From Acidobacteriota bacterium (GTDB taxonomy: Bacteria > Acidobacteriota > Terriglobia > Terriglobales > Acidobacteriaceae): a DNA stretch of 64,000 nucleotides. Made by a program: the position numbers and the translations under genes. Within the stretch, counting starts at the first letter, position 1. Each line of letters begins with the position of its first letter. The notes beneath the pieces are model-generated. The model saw only the letters and a program-made list of their open reading frames with translations, searched no databases and was not told where the DNA came from. This document shows positions 18,930 through 27,522 of this stretch, piece by piece. The stretch is taken from NCBI GenBank assembly GCA_013289795.1, contig JABCZH010000019.1, positions 1 through 64,000 of the forward strand. The letters are read 5' to 3'.

Positions 18930-20993
18930 ATGAAAAAGTTCTTCGTTCTGTGCCCCTCCCTGCTCCTGCTGGTGTTCATCAATGCTGTTGCGCAAGATTC
19001 CGGAAAGCCGACCGGGCCAGAGCCTGCGTTCCCGTACACGCCCAGCCTGGACGTGAAAGCCATGGACAAGTCGGCCGATCCCTGTGCGGATTTTTATCAG
19101 TACTCCTGCGGAGGCTGGAAGACGAACAATCCAATCCCGGCGGACCAGGTCAGCTGGGACGTCTACAACAAGCTGTACGAGGACAACGTAAATTACCTGC
19201 GGGGCATTCTTGAACAAGCTTCGGTTAAGGCGAACCAAACCGACGCGCTTACGCAGAAGATCGGAGACTTTTACGGAGCCTGCATGGATGAGGCCGCCGT
19301 GGAAACACGCGGTCTGGCTCCGTTGCAATCCGATCTCAATGCGATCGCCCTCCTGAAGTCACCGAAAGAAATTACGCCGCTCATCGCGCACTTGCAGTTT
19401 GAATTCGGCCGCAGGGTTGTTTTTTCGCAGGGTTCGACCCAGGATCCCGACGACTCCGAACAGCAAATTGCCGAGGTTGACCAGGGTGGCTTGGGCCTTC
19501 CTGACCGTGATTTCTACGTCAAGGACGATGCCAAGTCGAAGGAAACGCGCGAGCGCTATACGCAGTACGTGCAGAAGATGTTCGAACTGATGGGCGACGA
19601 CCCAGTCACGGCGAAGAAAAATGCTGAGACTGTGATGCGGATGGAGACGGCGATGGCCAAAGCATCCATGACACGGGTGGATCGCCGCGACCCCTACAAA
19701 CTGAAGCACAAGATGAAAGTCGCAGAGCTGGCGCAATTAGCGCCCAATGTCGACTGGACGGTTTATTACTCGCAGTTGCAATATCCCAAGTTTGACATCG
19801 TCAATGTGGCGACGCCGGACTTTTTCAAGGAAGTGAGCCGGCAGATCACCGCTGACCCGATAGGCGACTGGCAAACCTACTTCCGTTTTCATGTGGTCAA
19901 TGCGTCAGCCGTGGTGTTGCCGAAGAAGTTCGTGGACGAGAACTTTGAGTTCTACCGCAAGTATCTCCACGGAGCCAAAGAGCAGCAGCCGCGGTGGAAG
20001 CGTTGCGTGCAGTATACAGATGAGGATTTGGGCGAGGCCCTGGGGCAGGTTTATGTGCGCAATACTTTTTCGCCGGAGCTGAAGGCGAGCACGCTCGATA
20101 TGGTCCGCCGCATTGAAGATGCCATGGGCGAACGCATCCGCGGACTGGACTGGATGAGTCCGGAAACCAAGCAGCAAGCGTTGACCAAACTGGCTGGGAT
20201 TCGCAACAAGATCGGCTATCCCGACAAGTGGCGCGACTACAGTTCGGTCACGATTGCCAGCGCCGACTTCGCGGGAAACGTGGAGCGCGCCGAGGAGTTT
20301 GAACGGCGGCGCGACATTAACAAGGTCGGCCAGCCGGTCGATCACGGGGAGTGGGGCATGAGTCCGCCAACCGTGAATGCTTACTACAATCCGCAGATGA
20401 ACGACATCAACTTTCCCGCCGGTGTGTTGCAGCCGCCGCTCTACGACGCGAAGATCGATGATGCCCCGAACTATGGCGACACCGGCGGCACAATCGGCCA
20501 TGAACTTACCCACGGATTCGACGATGAAGGCAGCCAATTCGACGCCAAAGGCAATTTGAAAGACTGGTGGACCAAGGACGACCGCGAGAAGTTCAAAACA
20601 CGCACCAAATGTGTGCAGGACCAGTATGCGCAGTACGTGGTGGTGGACGATGTGCACATCAAGAGCGAGTTGACGCTGGGAGAAGACATCGCCGATCTGG
20701 GCGGCGAAATCCTTGGCTACATTGCGTGGAAGGGTGCGACCAAGGGCAAAGACTTGCAGCCGATGGAAGGCCTTACTCCAGACCAGCGTTTTTTCGTCGG
20801 CTTCGCGCAGTGGGCCTGCGGTAATGAGCGCCCGGAGGATTTGCGAGTGCGGGCCATCACCGATGCGCACTCTCCGCCGAAGTATCGGGTCAATGGAGTG
20901 GTGGTAAACATGCCGGAATTCTCCAAGGCCTTTTCATGTAAGGCTGGCGCCGCGATGACCAAAGAGCCGGCGAAGCTGTGCAGCGTTTGGTAG
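18930..20993 (+). CDS. M13 family zinc metallopeptidase (neprilysin/PepO-like), secreted
   Basis: Secreted endopeptidase of 687 residues. It has a signal peptide (MKKFFVLCPSLLLLVF, cleavage after about residue 22), the N-terminal M13 helical domain with CADFYQYSCGGW, then the catalytic domain: VNAYYNP substrate-binding motif, the zinc site GHELTHGFDDEG near residue 524, and GEDIADLGGE providing the third zinc ligand. The end CSVW is the usual CxxW terminus of this family. Everything needed for activity is present. It is a single gene, 70 bases after rmlD with no obvious operon partner; cmk follows 117 bases later. Confidence 0.95.
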   Translation: MKKFFVLCPSLLLLVFINAVAQDSGKPTGPEPAFPYTPSLDVKAMDKSADPCADFYQYSCGGWKTNNPIPADQVSWDVYNKLYEDNVNYLRGILEQASVKANQTDALTQKIGDFYGACMDEAAVETRGLAPLQSDLNAIALLKSPKEITPLIAHLQFEFGRRVVFSQGSTQDPDDSEQQIAEVDQGGLGLPDRDFYVKDDAKSKETRERYTQYVQKMFELMGDDPVTAKKNAETVMRMETAMAKASMTRVDRRDPYKLKHKMKVAELAQLAPNVDWTVYYSQLQYPKFDIVNVATPDFFKEVSRQITADPIGDWQTYFRFHVVNASAVVLPKKFVDENFEFYRKYLHGAKEQQPRWKRCVQYTDEDLGEALGQVYVRNTFSPELKASTLDMVRRIEDAMGERIRGLDWMSPETKQQALTKLAGIRNKIGYPDKWRDYSSVTIASADFAGNVERAEEFERRRDINKVGQPVDHGEWGMSPPTVNAYYNPQMNDINFPAGVLQPPLYDAKIDDAPNYGDTGGTIGHELTHGFDDEGSQFDAKGNLKDWWTKDDREKFKTRTKCVQDQYAQYVVVDDVHIKSELTLGEDIADLGGEILGYIAWKGATKGKDLQPMEGLTPDQRFFVGFAQWACGNERPEDLRVRAITDAHSPPKYRVNGVVVNMPEFSKAFSCKAGAAMTKEPAKLCSVW

Positions 20994-21110
20994 CGGTCAA
21001 GAATAGGCACCCGGCCTATAGGGAACTGCCTCTGACCAACGTCGGGGGAATCCGGGCCGGGCGGGATCGTGCTCTCGCGCCAATCCCCATGTACAATCAA
21101 CTGCTTTACC

Positions 21111-21794
21111 ATGACCGAATCCTCGGCACGCAAGTTGATCATCGCGATCGATGGTCCCGCTGGCGCGGGCAAAAGCACAATTGCGTCACGACTGGCCCGC
21201 AAGCTGGGCTATGCCAACCTGGAGAGTGGCGCGATGTACCGCGCGCTGGCACTGAAGGCCATCTTGCGCGACCTTTCCTTCGACGACGAAGCAGCACTGG
21301 TACAACTGGCCCAAAAGTCCCGTATCCAATTGGAGCCGACTTCAACCGGCAACCGGGTGTTGCTGGATGGGACCGACGTAACCCTGCGCGTACGGGAAGC
21401 CGATGTAACCGAGGGAGCTTCGAGGGTCTCGGTTCATCCTCAGGTCAGGGCGTGGATGGTTGCCCGCCAGCAGGAGTTGGGCGCAAAGGGCGGAGTAGTG
21501 ATGGAAGGACGTGACATCGGGACGAAAGTCTTTCCCCAGGCGGACGTCAAGATTTTCCTTGATGCCGACCCCGTAGTACGGGAGCAGCGGCGTCTGCAAC
21601 AGCAGAACTTGCGCGGCAATGCAGCTCAGGCCACGGCCGCAGAATTGCGGGAGCGAGATCAGCGCGATCGTACTCGCACTGTCTCTCCTTTGCAGCCCGC
21701 CGCGGATGCGTTGGTTCTGGATTCGACCAGCATGTCAGAAGACGAGGTCCTGCGAAGAGTGGAGGAGTTGGTTCACAGCAAGCTTGGCGGGTGA
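21111..21794 (+). CDS. cmk: Cytidylate kinase
   Basis: Phosphorylates CMP and dCMP to the diphosphates with ATP in the cytoplasm. The 227-residue protein begins with the nucleotide-binding loop IDGPAGAGKST, followed by LESGAMYRALA, and has the conserved GRDIGTKVFPQADVKIFL region and RDQRDRTR near the end, as in bacterial Cmk. I take the ATG at 21111 because it leaves only the usual short lead (MTESSARK) before the P-loop; 14 more codons are open upstream. A perfect hairpin terminator follows the gene. Confidence 0.96.
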   Translation: MTESSARKLIIAIDGPAGAGKSTIASRLARKLGYANLESGAMYRALALKAILRDLSFDDEAALVQLAQKSRIQLEPTSTGNRVLLDGTDVTLRVREADVTEGASRVSVHPQVRAWMVARQQELGAKGGVVMEGRDIGTKVFPQADVKIFLDADPVVREQRRLQQQNLRGNAAQATAAELRERDQRDRTRTVSPLQPAADALVLDSTSMSEDEVLRRVEELVHSKLGG

Positions 21795-21795
21795 T

Positions 21796-21821
21796 GAGGA
21801 CGGGCGGAGATGCCCGTCCTC
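21796..21821. terminator. Bidirectional hairpin between convergent genes
   Basis: GAGGACGGGC (21796-21805) is perfectly complementary to GCCCGTCCTC (21812-21821) with a six-base loop. It sits between the convergent cmk and multicopper oxidase genes. The T-tract is weak on both strands, so termination may be partial or need Rho. Confidence 0.7.
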
Positions 21822-21830
21822 TATGAATAA

Positions 21831-23000
21831 CTACGGTTCCACTTTGTAAAGCGCCACCATGCCAATATCCATGTGATCTTCGACGTGGCAGTGATACAGC
21901 CAGACGCCGGGATTGTCCGGGACCATGTTCACCGTCTGCATCGACGCCGGCCCCAAGAGCAGAACATCGGTGCGCTTGCCATGGTCAACCACGACGTTGC
22001 CGTGCCAGTGCGGGGTATGAAAGTTGATGCCTTCTCCCATGGTCAAAAGGTACCAGCGCACCCGTTCGCCCTTCTTCATCGTCATCATCGGTCCGTTAGC
22101 AAAAATGTAGCCGTTGATCGTGGACTTGAAGTTGGCGGCCGCGAATCCTGTGCCGGCAGCTGAGAGATTGCCGTCGGTATCTACGGGGAAGAATTCTTGT
22201 TTGTTCACTCCTTTGGGATCGGTGGTGTAGGCCTGGATGTTGTGATCGAGATACCAGCTCGTGTTTTCGTCGAAAATAATAAAAAGATTGACGAACTCAC
22301 GGTCCACATCTTTGGGTTTTCCATCTGGACCAGCCATGCCTCGCGCTGTGATGATGATGGCTCCGATCAGGCCGCTCTCCAGGGCGTTGTTGCCATGCGA
22401 GTGGTAAAGCCAAACCAGCGAACTCGGGTCACCCGGCCCTGGCCCCGCACGCTCCGGAACCTGCCAGGTGTAGATATGCGTTTTTCCCGGCAGTACGTCG
22501 TCATCTGCTTTGTCGTTCCCGGTGGTGCCGTCGTCGTAGCTGGCGCCCTCAGAGTCCTTGTTGTAAAAGACTCCGTGGGAATGCATGCTGGCGGGATGAG
22601 TGCCGTTGTTCTTAAAGGTCACGCGGATGGTATCGCCCACCTCGGCGCGGATAATCGGTCCGAGAATGCCCGCGTGTTCCCACTCCGGCGCCCGGAGCTT
22701 CAGCTTGGTGAAGGTCTCATCGGTGTATTCGCGATATACCGCCTTGCGATATGTCGCCCCAATGCGATGCGGACCTTGTTCGGTAAAGACCTTCGCATAG
22801 CCCTCGAATTTCATGCCCATCATTTTGTTTATGCCGTCCGGCGCATAGTTCCATTCCACCTCGTCAGCGGCGATGTAATAGGTACGGATTTTGCCGGACG
22901 GATTTGTGGCGGACTGTGCTCTACAAAATGGCGTGATCCCGAAACCCAGAACTACGAACCACACGACGGTCTTGCACTTGCTGCCCATGAGCCGGTGCAT
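21831..23000 (-). CDS. Ceruloplasmin-like multicopper oxidase, secreted
   Basis: Secreted copper oxidase of 389 residues with a signal peptide ending near CRAQS. All four HxH copper pairs are present: MHSHG, LYHSHG, HTPHWHG and LYHCHVEDHM, the last also giving the Cys, His and Met of the type 1 copper. The N-terminal cupredoxin domain (YYIAADEVEWNYAPDG, YREYTDETF, GILGPIIRAEVGDT) closely follows the A-domain pattern of animal ceruloplasmin and clotting factors V and VIII. With two cupredoxin domains it is smaller than classic laccases (three). A ferroxidase or metal-detoxifying role is inferred. The first open codon is a TTG at 23015, but AGGAG sits seven bases before the ATG at 23000, which I use. 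Confidence 0.9.
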   Translation of the reverse strand: MHRLMGSKCKTVVWFVVLGFGITPFCRAQSATNPSGKIRTYYIAADEVEWNYAPDGINKMMGMKFEGYAKVFTEQGPHRIGATYRKAVYREYTDETFTKLKLRAPEWEHAGILGPIIRAEVGDTIRVTFKNNGTHPASMHSHGVFYNKDSEGASYDDGTTGNDKADDDVLPGKTHIYTWQVPERAGPGPGDPSSLVWLYHSHGNNALESGLIGAIIITARGMAGPDGKPKDVDREFVNLFIIFDENTSWYLDHNIQAYTTDPKGVNKQEFFPVDTDGNLSAAGTGFAAANFKSTINGYIFANGPMMTMKKGERVRWYLLTMGEGINFHTPHWHGNVVVDHGKRTDVLLLGPASMQTVNMVPDNPGVWLYHCHVEDHMDIGMVALYKVEP

Positions 23001-23203
23001 ATTCATTCTCCTCAATGCCTACGGGATTGTTTGCGTGCAAGAAGCGGCCAATACTAACACGAAGCAGGATTCCCGCATCGGGAAAAACAGAAAAAGAATG
23101 GTCAAAGCTCACAGACTCGGCTCCTGATACCTGATATACAAGAGAAGTCCGCCGTCAAATCTGGACTCACCGGGATGAGAAACCCCATGAAGGTGAGAGT
23201 CCT

Positions 23204-26200
23204 ATGGCGTGCGCTGCTGGTACGGTTCCTTTCGTTCGTCCTGATGCTCTGCGAAGCCTGGGTCCCGTTGTTGCTCTGGCTCTGCTGCTGGGCTGGGCCT
23301 TTGCCCAGGATGCCTCGACGGGCGCCCTGCGCGGCACGGTCATCGACACCACCGGTGGCCGTATAGCCGACGCCGTCGTGGTCTTGGTTAACGATGCCAC
23401 CGGGTTCCGCTACTCCGTTGTCAGCGATTCGAGCGGCGAGTTCGTTTTTCAACTGCTCTCTCCCGGCGACTACTCTGGCCGCGCAACCGCGGCTGGCATG
23501 TCGCCGCAGGTGACGCCTCGCTTGCATGTCGCGGTGGGCGGCACGACTGAAATCGAGTTTAGGTTGACGGTGGCAGGAGTGACGGAGACCGTCACTGTGT
23601 CAGGTCAGCCGCAGATGGTGGAAACCCAGCCGGTTGCGGTTTCCTCGCTGATCGACAAGAGGGCGATCGACGAGTTGCCGCTGGATGGGCGCCGCTTCAC
23701 CGACCTTGCCTTGCTGACCCCGGGAGTTACCCAGGACCCGCGTGGGATGACGTCCGGCTCCAACGGCGATCTGGCCTTTGGAGGTATTCGCGGATACCAG
23801 TCGAGCTACCTGGTGGACGGCGCCGACGACAACAATGCGTTTTTCTCCCAGGCGCGCGGCCGATACCGGGCGCCGTATCAATTTTCCAACGAGGTGGTGC
23901 AGGAATTTCGCGTGTCTTCCAATACCTATGGCGTCGAGTTGGGGCGCGCCGGAGGCGCGGTAGTCAACGTGGTGACCAAGTCGGGATCCAACCAACTGCA
24001 CGGCAGCGGTTTTTTCTTCTTTCGAGACAGTGGATTCGGCGCGACTCATCCCTTCCTCGATTTCAAGCCGCACGCTCAGCAGCAGCAATTCGGATTCACC
24101 CTGGGTGGGCCGATCCACCGCAGCCGGGCTTTCTTCTTCGGGGGTTTTGATCAGCACATTTTCCGTGTGCCCGTGGTGATGCGCTTCCTGAACGGAACCT
24201 CGAGAGTGACGCCGCAAGCCCCGCAAGGGCCGCGGACTCCCGGGGATTATGACACCAACGACGTCGCCACAGTCTTCGCGGCTGCGAATCAGCTTTCCAC
24301 TCTCGGCGGCCAGTTTCCCGCGCAGATGCTGGGGAATGCCGGCTTTCTGAAGCTGGATATCGAATTGACGCCGCACGAATCGCTGTCCGCGCGGGTCAGC
24401 GCCTCGCGCTATTGGGGACAGAACAATGTCTTCCTCGATCCGGCCAGCCCGCTGACTACTTTCGCCATCAGCGACAACGGCCAGGAACAGGTAGCCACCG
24501 AGACCGGATCGGTGTCTTTGACCAGCAGCTTTTCCTGGCGGATGGTGAGCCATCTGCGGGCGCAGTTCTCGCGCGACCTGGAGCAGTCCAGCAGCAACAG
24601 TTCCGCGCCATCGACCCGCATTATGAGCGTCGTCGACGGCTTGGGACGTTCGTCGATTCTGCCGCGGCAGACTCGGGAACACCGCTTGCACGTTACCGAA
24701 ACCGTCAGCATCGAAGGGCATCGCAACTCGTGGAAGCTGGGAGGCGATGCCCTGCTGACGTGGATCTACAATTTCTTTCCGTCGCTCTCTGGTGGGGAAT
24801 ACATTTTCGATCCCATCAAAGTAAACCCGTTCACCTTTCAGCCGATGGAGGCAGGACTGGAACTCTCGCCGTTACGCGCCTACGCCCACAATGTTCCGAA
24901 ATACTACATACAGAATTTTGGCAACATGTCATCGCACCCTGACACCAACGAGTATGCAGGGTTTCTGCAGGACACCATCCGCGTCACCGACCATCTGGCG
25001 CTAAGCATCGGTGGGCGCTATGACTTGCAGACATTTACCAGGAAAGGGCTAGTCACCAACCCGCTGTGGCCGGACTCAGGCAAGGTTCCTTTTAACCCAT
25101 ACAATTTTGCGCCCCGCGTGGGATTCGCGTATTCGCTTGGAAATCAAAAGCCGCTGGTGGTGCGGGCCGGATACGGCTGGTTCTACACCCGCATTCCCCA
25201 GATTTACACTTCGACTATTGCTACTCAGAATGGGCTCGAGTCGGCGAATCTTTTTCTCAACAATTCCAATTTCTACGATCAGCAGATTTTCCCCCAATAT
25301 CCGAATCCCCTGGTGAACTGCCCGGTCGTGTCGACATCGTATACCTTGCCGTCAGCCCTGGCACAGCACGCTCAGGCGGGAGTGTCAGCCTTCTCGCCGA
25401 ATTTCAACACGCCAAAGGTAGAGCAGGCCAGCGTGAGCCTGGAACGCGAAGTAGCCGCCCGCCTGGCCATCGGTGTCTCCTACATGTACGTTCACGGCGT
25501 GGACCTGATCCGCGCGCGAGACGTGAACTTGCCGTTGCCGGTGAATGTGCAATACCCGGTGTACGACAGCACCGGCACGAACTTTCTCGGTACCTACTAT
25601 AACGTTGCTTCCTTTTCGACCTGGCAGATGACGCCTTCATTTACTTGCCCATTTCCACCGTGCATTAATCCACTCGCACGTCCCATACCTCAGCTCGGCG
25701 CCATCGACGTTTTCGAAAGCGCCGCATCCAGCGTGTACAACGGTGCCACCCTCTCGATCCGGCGACAGATGACCAGTGGCGTCTATTTCCGCCTGGCCTA
25801 CACTTACGCTCATGCCATCGACGACGGCCAGGATGCTCTGGTCGCCGGTCAGCCCGCCTTAGTGCAGAATTCCTACGCTCCCAACGCCGAGCGCGGAAAT
25901 AGCGTCACCGACCAGCGCCAGCGGGTGGTGTTCTCCTGGATCGCCGAGCCCAAGCCGTTCCACCGCGGTCAGGAGTTCATGGGCAAAATCTTCAACGATT
26001 GGAAACTGGCGGGAGTATTTACCTACGGCAGTGGCCGGCCGGTAAATGTGACGGTCGCGGGCGATCCCAACCAGGATGACAATGAAAGCAATGACCGCCT
26101 GCCTGGGGCCAGACGCAACTCATTCCTGGGACCAAACTACGCCAGCACAGACGCGAGGCTCAGCCGTCGGCTGTACGTGGGAGACCGCCTGAAGATCGAT

Positions 26201-26419
26201 TTGGTGGTCGAATCCTTCAATCTCCTGAACCGCGACAACAAGCTGGTGACGATCACGGAAAATGGTCTCACGAGCAACTCGGTTTACTTTGTCAAAATCA
26301 GTAACCAGCTTGGAATCAATTACTTTCCCGGACATTTTCAGGTACCCACGAGTCCAGTGCAGGCCCTCAATTCCTTCCCGCCACGTCAAGTGCAGCTGGC
26401 GTTGAAGGTGACTTTTTGA
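23204..26419 (+). CDS. Oar-like TonB-dependent receptor
   Basis: Outer-membrane protein of 1,071 residues. It has an N-terminal signal segment (VVALALLLGWAFAQ), a carboxypeptidase-regulatory-like beta-sandwich (about 40-125; GALRGTVIDTTGG), a plug domain (about 140-270; DELPLDGRRFTDLALLTPG, GRAGGAVVNVVTKSG) and a large beta-barrel ending in KVTF, with the terminal Phe used for outer-membrane insertion. This is the expanded receptor family of Acidobacteria, linked to uptake of large polymers or complexes; the substrate cannot be read from sequence. It is divergent from the multicopper oxidase with 203 bases between. AAGGTGAG precedes the ATG. Confidence 0.92.
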   Translation: MACAAGTVPFVRPDALRSLGPVVALALLLGWAFAQDASTGALRGTVIDTTGGRIADAVVVLVNDATGFRYSVVSDSSGEFVFQLLSPGDYSGRATAAGMSPQVTPRLHVAVGGTTEIEFRLTVAGVTETVTVSGQPQMVETQPVAVSSLIDKRAIDELPLDGRRFTDLALLTPGVTQDPRGMTSGSNGDLAFGGIRGYQSSYLVDGADDNNAFFSQARGRYRAPYQFSNEVVQEFRVSSNTYGVELGRAGGAVVNVVTKSGSNQLHGSGFFFFRDSGFGATHPFLDFKPHAQQQQFGFTLGGPIHRSRAFFFGGFDQHIFRVPVVMRFLNGTSRVTPQAPQGPRTPGDYDTNDVATVFAAANQLSTLGGQFPAQMLGNAGFLKLDIELTPHESLSARVSASRYWGQNNVFLDPASPLTTFAISDNGQEQVATETGSVSLTSSFSWRMVSHLRAQFSRDLEQSSSNSSAPSTRIMSVVDGLGRSSILPRQTREHRLHVTETVSIEGHRNSWKLGGDALLTWIYNFFPSLSGGEYIFDPIKVNPFTFQPMEAGLELSPLRAYAHNVPKYYIQNFGNMSSHPDTNEYAGFLQDTIRVTDHLALSIGGRYDLQTFTRKGLVTNPLWPDSGKVPFNPYNFAPRVGFAYSLGNQKPLVVRAGYGWFYTRIPQIYTSTIATQNGLESANLFLNNSNFYDQQIFPQYPNPLVNCPVVSTSYTLPSALAQHAQAGVSAFSPNFNTPKVEQASVSLEREVAARLAIGVSYMYVHGVDLIRARDVNLPLPVNVQYPVYDSTGTNFLGTYYNVASFSTWQMTPSFTCPFPPCINPLARPIPQLGAIDVFESAASSVYNGATLSIRRQMTSGVYFRLAYTYAHAIDDGQDALVAGQPALVQNSYAPNAERGNSVTDQRQRVVFSWIAEPKPFHRGQEFMGKIFNDWKLAGVFTYGSGRPVNVTVAGDPNQDDNESNDRLPGARRNSFLGPNYASTDARLSRRLYVGDRLKIDLVVESFNLLNRDNKLVTITENGLTSNSVYFVKISNQLGINYFPGHFQVPTSPVQALNSFPPRQVQLALKVTF

Positions 26420-26472
26420 GGACAAGGGCTGGGTTTAGCGACGCTTCATCTCTCTGCGACATTACATAGCCC

Positions 26473-26502
26473 TTGACTTAGGCAGAGAACCTTGCAATAA
26501 AT
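26473..26502 (+). promoter_or_regulatory. Likely promoter of rpsU
   Basis: TTGACT (26473-26478) is followed after 18 bases by ATAAAT (26497-26502), 40 bases before the rpsU start codon. Both boxes are close to the housekeeping consensus and the spacing is acceptable. Confidence 0.45.
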
Positions 26503-26541
26503 GACAAGTCCAGATAGGACAGGTTTGGGGGTGTTGTTTCT

Positions 26542-26739
26542 TTGGCAGAGGTCAGATTGCAAGAGGGCGAGTCCCTCGAAAACGCACTCCGGCGCTTTAA
26601 GCGTAAAGTGCAACAGGAAGACATCATCAAGGAGGTAAAGCGGCACTCCTTTTATCTGAAACCCGGCGAGAAGAAGCGCGTGAAAGAAGCTTTGGCGCGC
26701 AAGCGTAGCCGGAAGAAAGCTCGTAAAGAAGCGGAATAA
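26542..26739 (+). CDS. rpsU: 30S ribosomal protein S21
   Basis: Small-subunit ribosomal protein that binds near the anti-Shine-Dalgarno end of 16S rRNA and helps start translation. The 65-residue product shows the S21 pattern: EGESLENALRRFKRKV, EVKRHSFYLKPGEKKRVK and a very basic KRSRKKARKE tail. The start is a TTG at 26542; no ATG exists at the right place, and a typical S21 start MAEVRLQEGES fits exactly. The leader lacks a normal ribosome site apart from a G-rich run, as is often seen for S21 in groups with unusual initiation. A terminator follows immediately. Confidence 0.96.
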   Translation: MAEVRLQEGESLENALRRFKRKVQQEDIIKEVKRHSFYLKPGEKKRVKEALARKRSRKKARKEAE

Positions 26740-26746
26740 TTTAAAG

Positions 26747-26785
26747 ACGAGGGTCGCTGCTCAGTGCGGCCCTCGTTGTTTCTCA
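26747..26785 (+). terminator. Rho-independent terminator after rpsU
   Basis: ACGAGGGTCGC (26747-26757) pairs with GCGGCCCTCGT (26766-26776) with one G-U type position and an eight-base loop, followed by TGTTTCTC. It starts eight bases after the rpsU stop. Confidence 0.75.
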
Positions 26786-27010
26786 CACGGCATTCCTTGG
26801 GGGGAACGCCAACCGAGTCCCTCAGACTCGGGGAGTTCGAATGTCTAACAGGGAGCGTGCCCGTTCGGGGCATGGTCGCCGAATCCAGAGCAGTACGCGG
26901 CACAACCGAGGGGGATGAAGCAACAATCGTGCGCACTGGCGTGCCCGGTGGACGCTCTCGCATGCAAGCGAGTCGTCATCCGGGAGCGCAGTCGCAAGGA
27001 GACATCCTCA

Positions 27011-27313
27011 ATGGAATTTCAGGACAAGGTATTAAAGTGTGTAGAGCGCAGCGCTGACTTCGTTTTCACTGTCAAGGATCAGCAATTCTTCCACGAGAAA
27101 CAGTTCACGAATGAACCAAAGCGGTGCAGAAACTGCAAGTTCAGAAGCAAGCGCGTCTCGGCAATTAACTCTGCTCCGCAATACAGGGTTGAGACTCGCA
27201 CCACTTGTTCGCAGTGCGGCAAAGACACGACTGTACCCTTCGTTCCGAGCCAGGGTCGCCCGGTGTTGTGCCGCGGTTGTTTCGCGGGGAAGCGTACGGT
27301 GGTTTCGGCCTGA
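27011..27313 (+). CDS. Zinc-ribbon protein with a broken first zinc knuckle
   Basis: A 100-residue protein of the small acidobacterial zinc-ribbon kind. It shows FFHEKQFTNEPKRCRNCK in the middle and two further pairs, CSQCGKDTTVPF and LCRGCF, near the end. In the usual family the front reads KCVxCGAEFVFT; here it is KCVERSADFVFT, so the second cysteine of the first knuckle is missing and that site probably cannot hold zinc. The ATG at 27011 has AAGGAG eight bases upstream; the frame is open to an earlier ATG at 26915. It likely binds nucleic acid or a protein, but no function is established. It is the next gene after rpsU, beyond a terminator. Confidence 0.75.
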   Translation: MEFQDKVLKCVERSADFVFTVKDQQFFHEKQFTNEPKRCRNCKFRSKRVSAINSAPQYRVETRTTCSQCGKDTTVPFVPSQGRPVLCRGCFAGKRTVVSA

Positions 27314-27522
27314 TTCAGGCGCTACCCGGCGGTTGGTGAGGCCATACATAATCGCGTGGGCGGATTGACGCGCATTCTCCGTTCCCGGGCATGAATTAAA
27401 CATGCATTCGCCCAGTGCTAGGATGGGTGAACGCAACCCCGTCTCCTCGTGCTGCCGCCCCGTCCGGGTTACTATAAGAGACTAGTGTCCAACGGCCTGG
27501 TTGGGCCCGTCTTTCGAAAGCA

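Noticed and set aside
19905-20870. Long minus-strand open frame (321 codons) inside the M13 peptidase
   Set aside because: Shadow frame; the plus strand holds the complete zinc peptidase motifs.
23600-24721. Long minus-strand open frame (373 codons) inside the TonB-dependent receptor
   Set aside because: Shadow of the receptor reading frame; no recognisable domain and biased composition.
26821-26900. tRNA-like segment with GTTCGAAT between rpsU and the zinc-ribbon gene
   Set aside because: The bases around the T-loop-like word do not form a five-pair stem and no acceptor stem or CCA end is present.
26841-26918. 25-codon basic frame between rpsU and the zinc-ribbon gene, with GGGGAG before its ATG
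   Set aside because: Too short and with no hydrophobic or zinc pattern; the good ribosome site alone is not enough.
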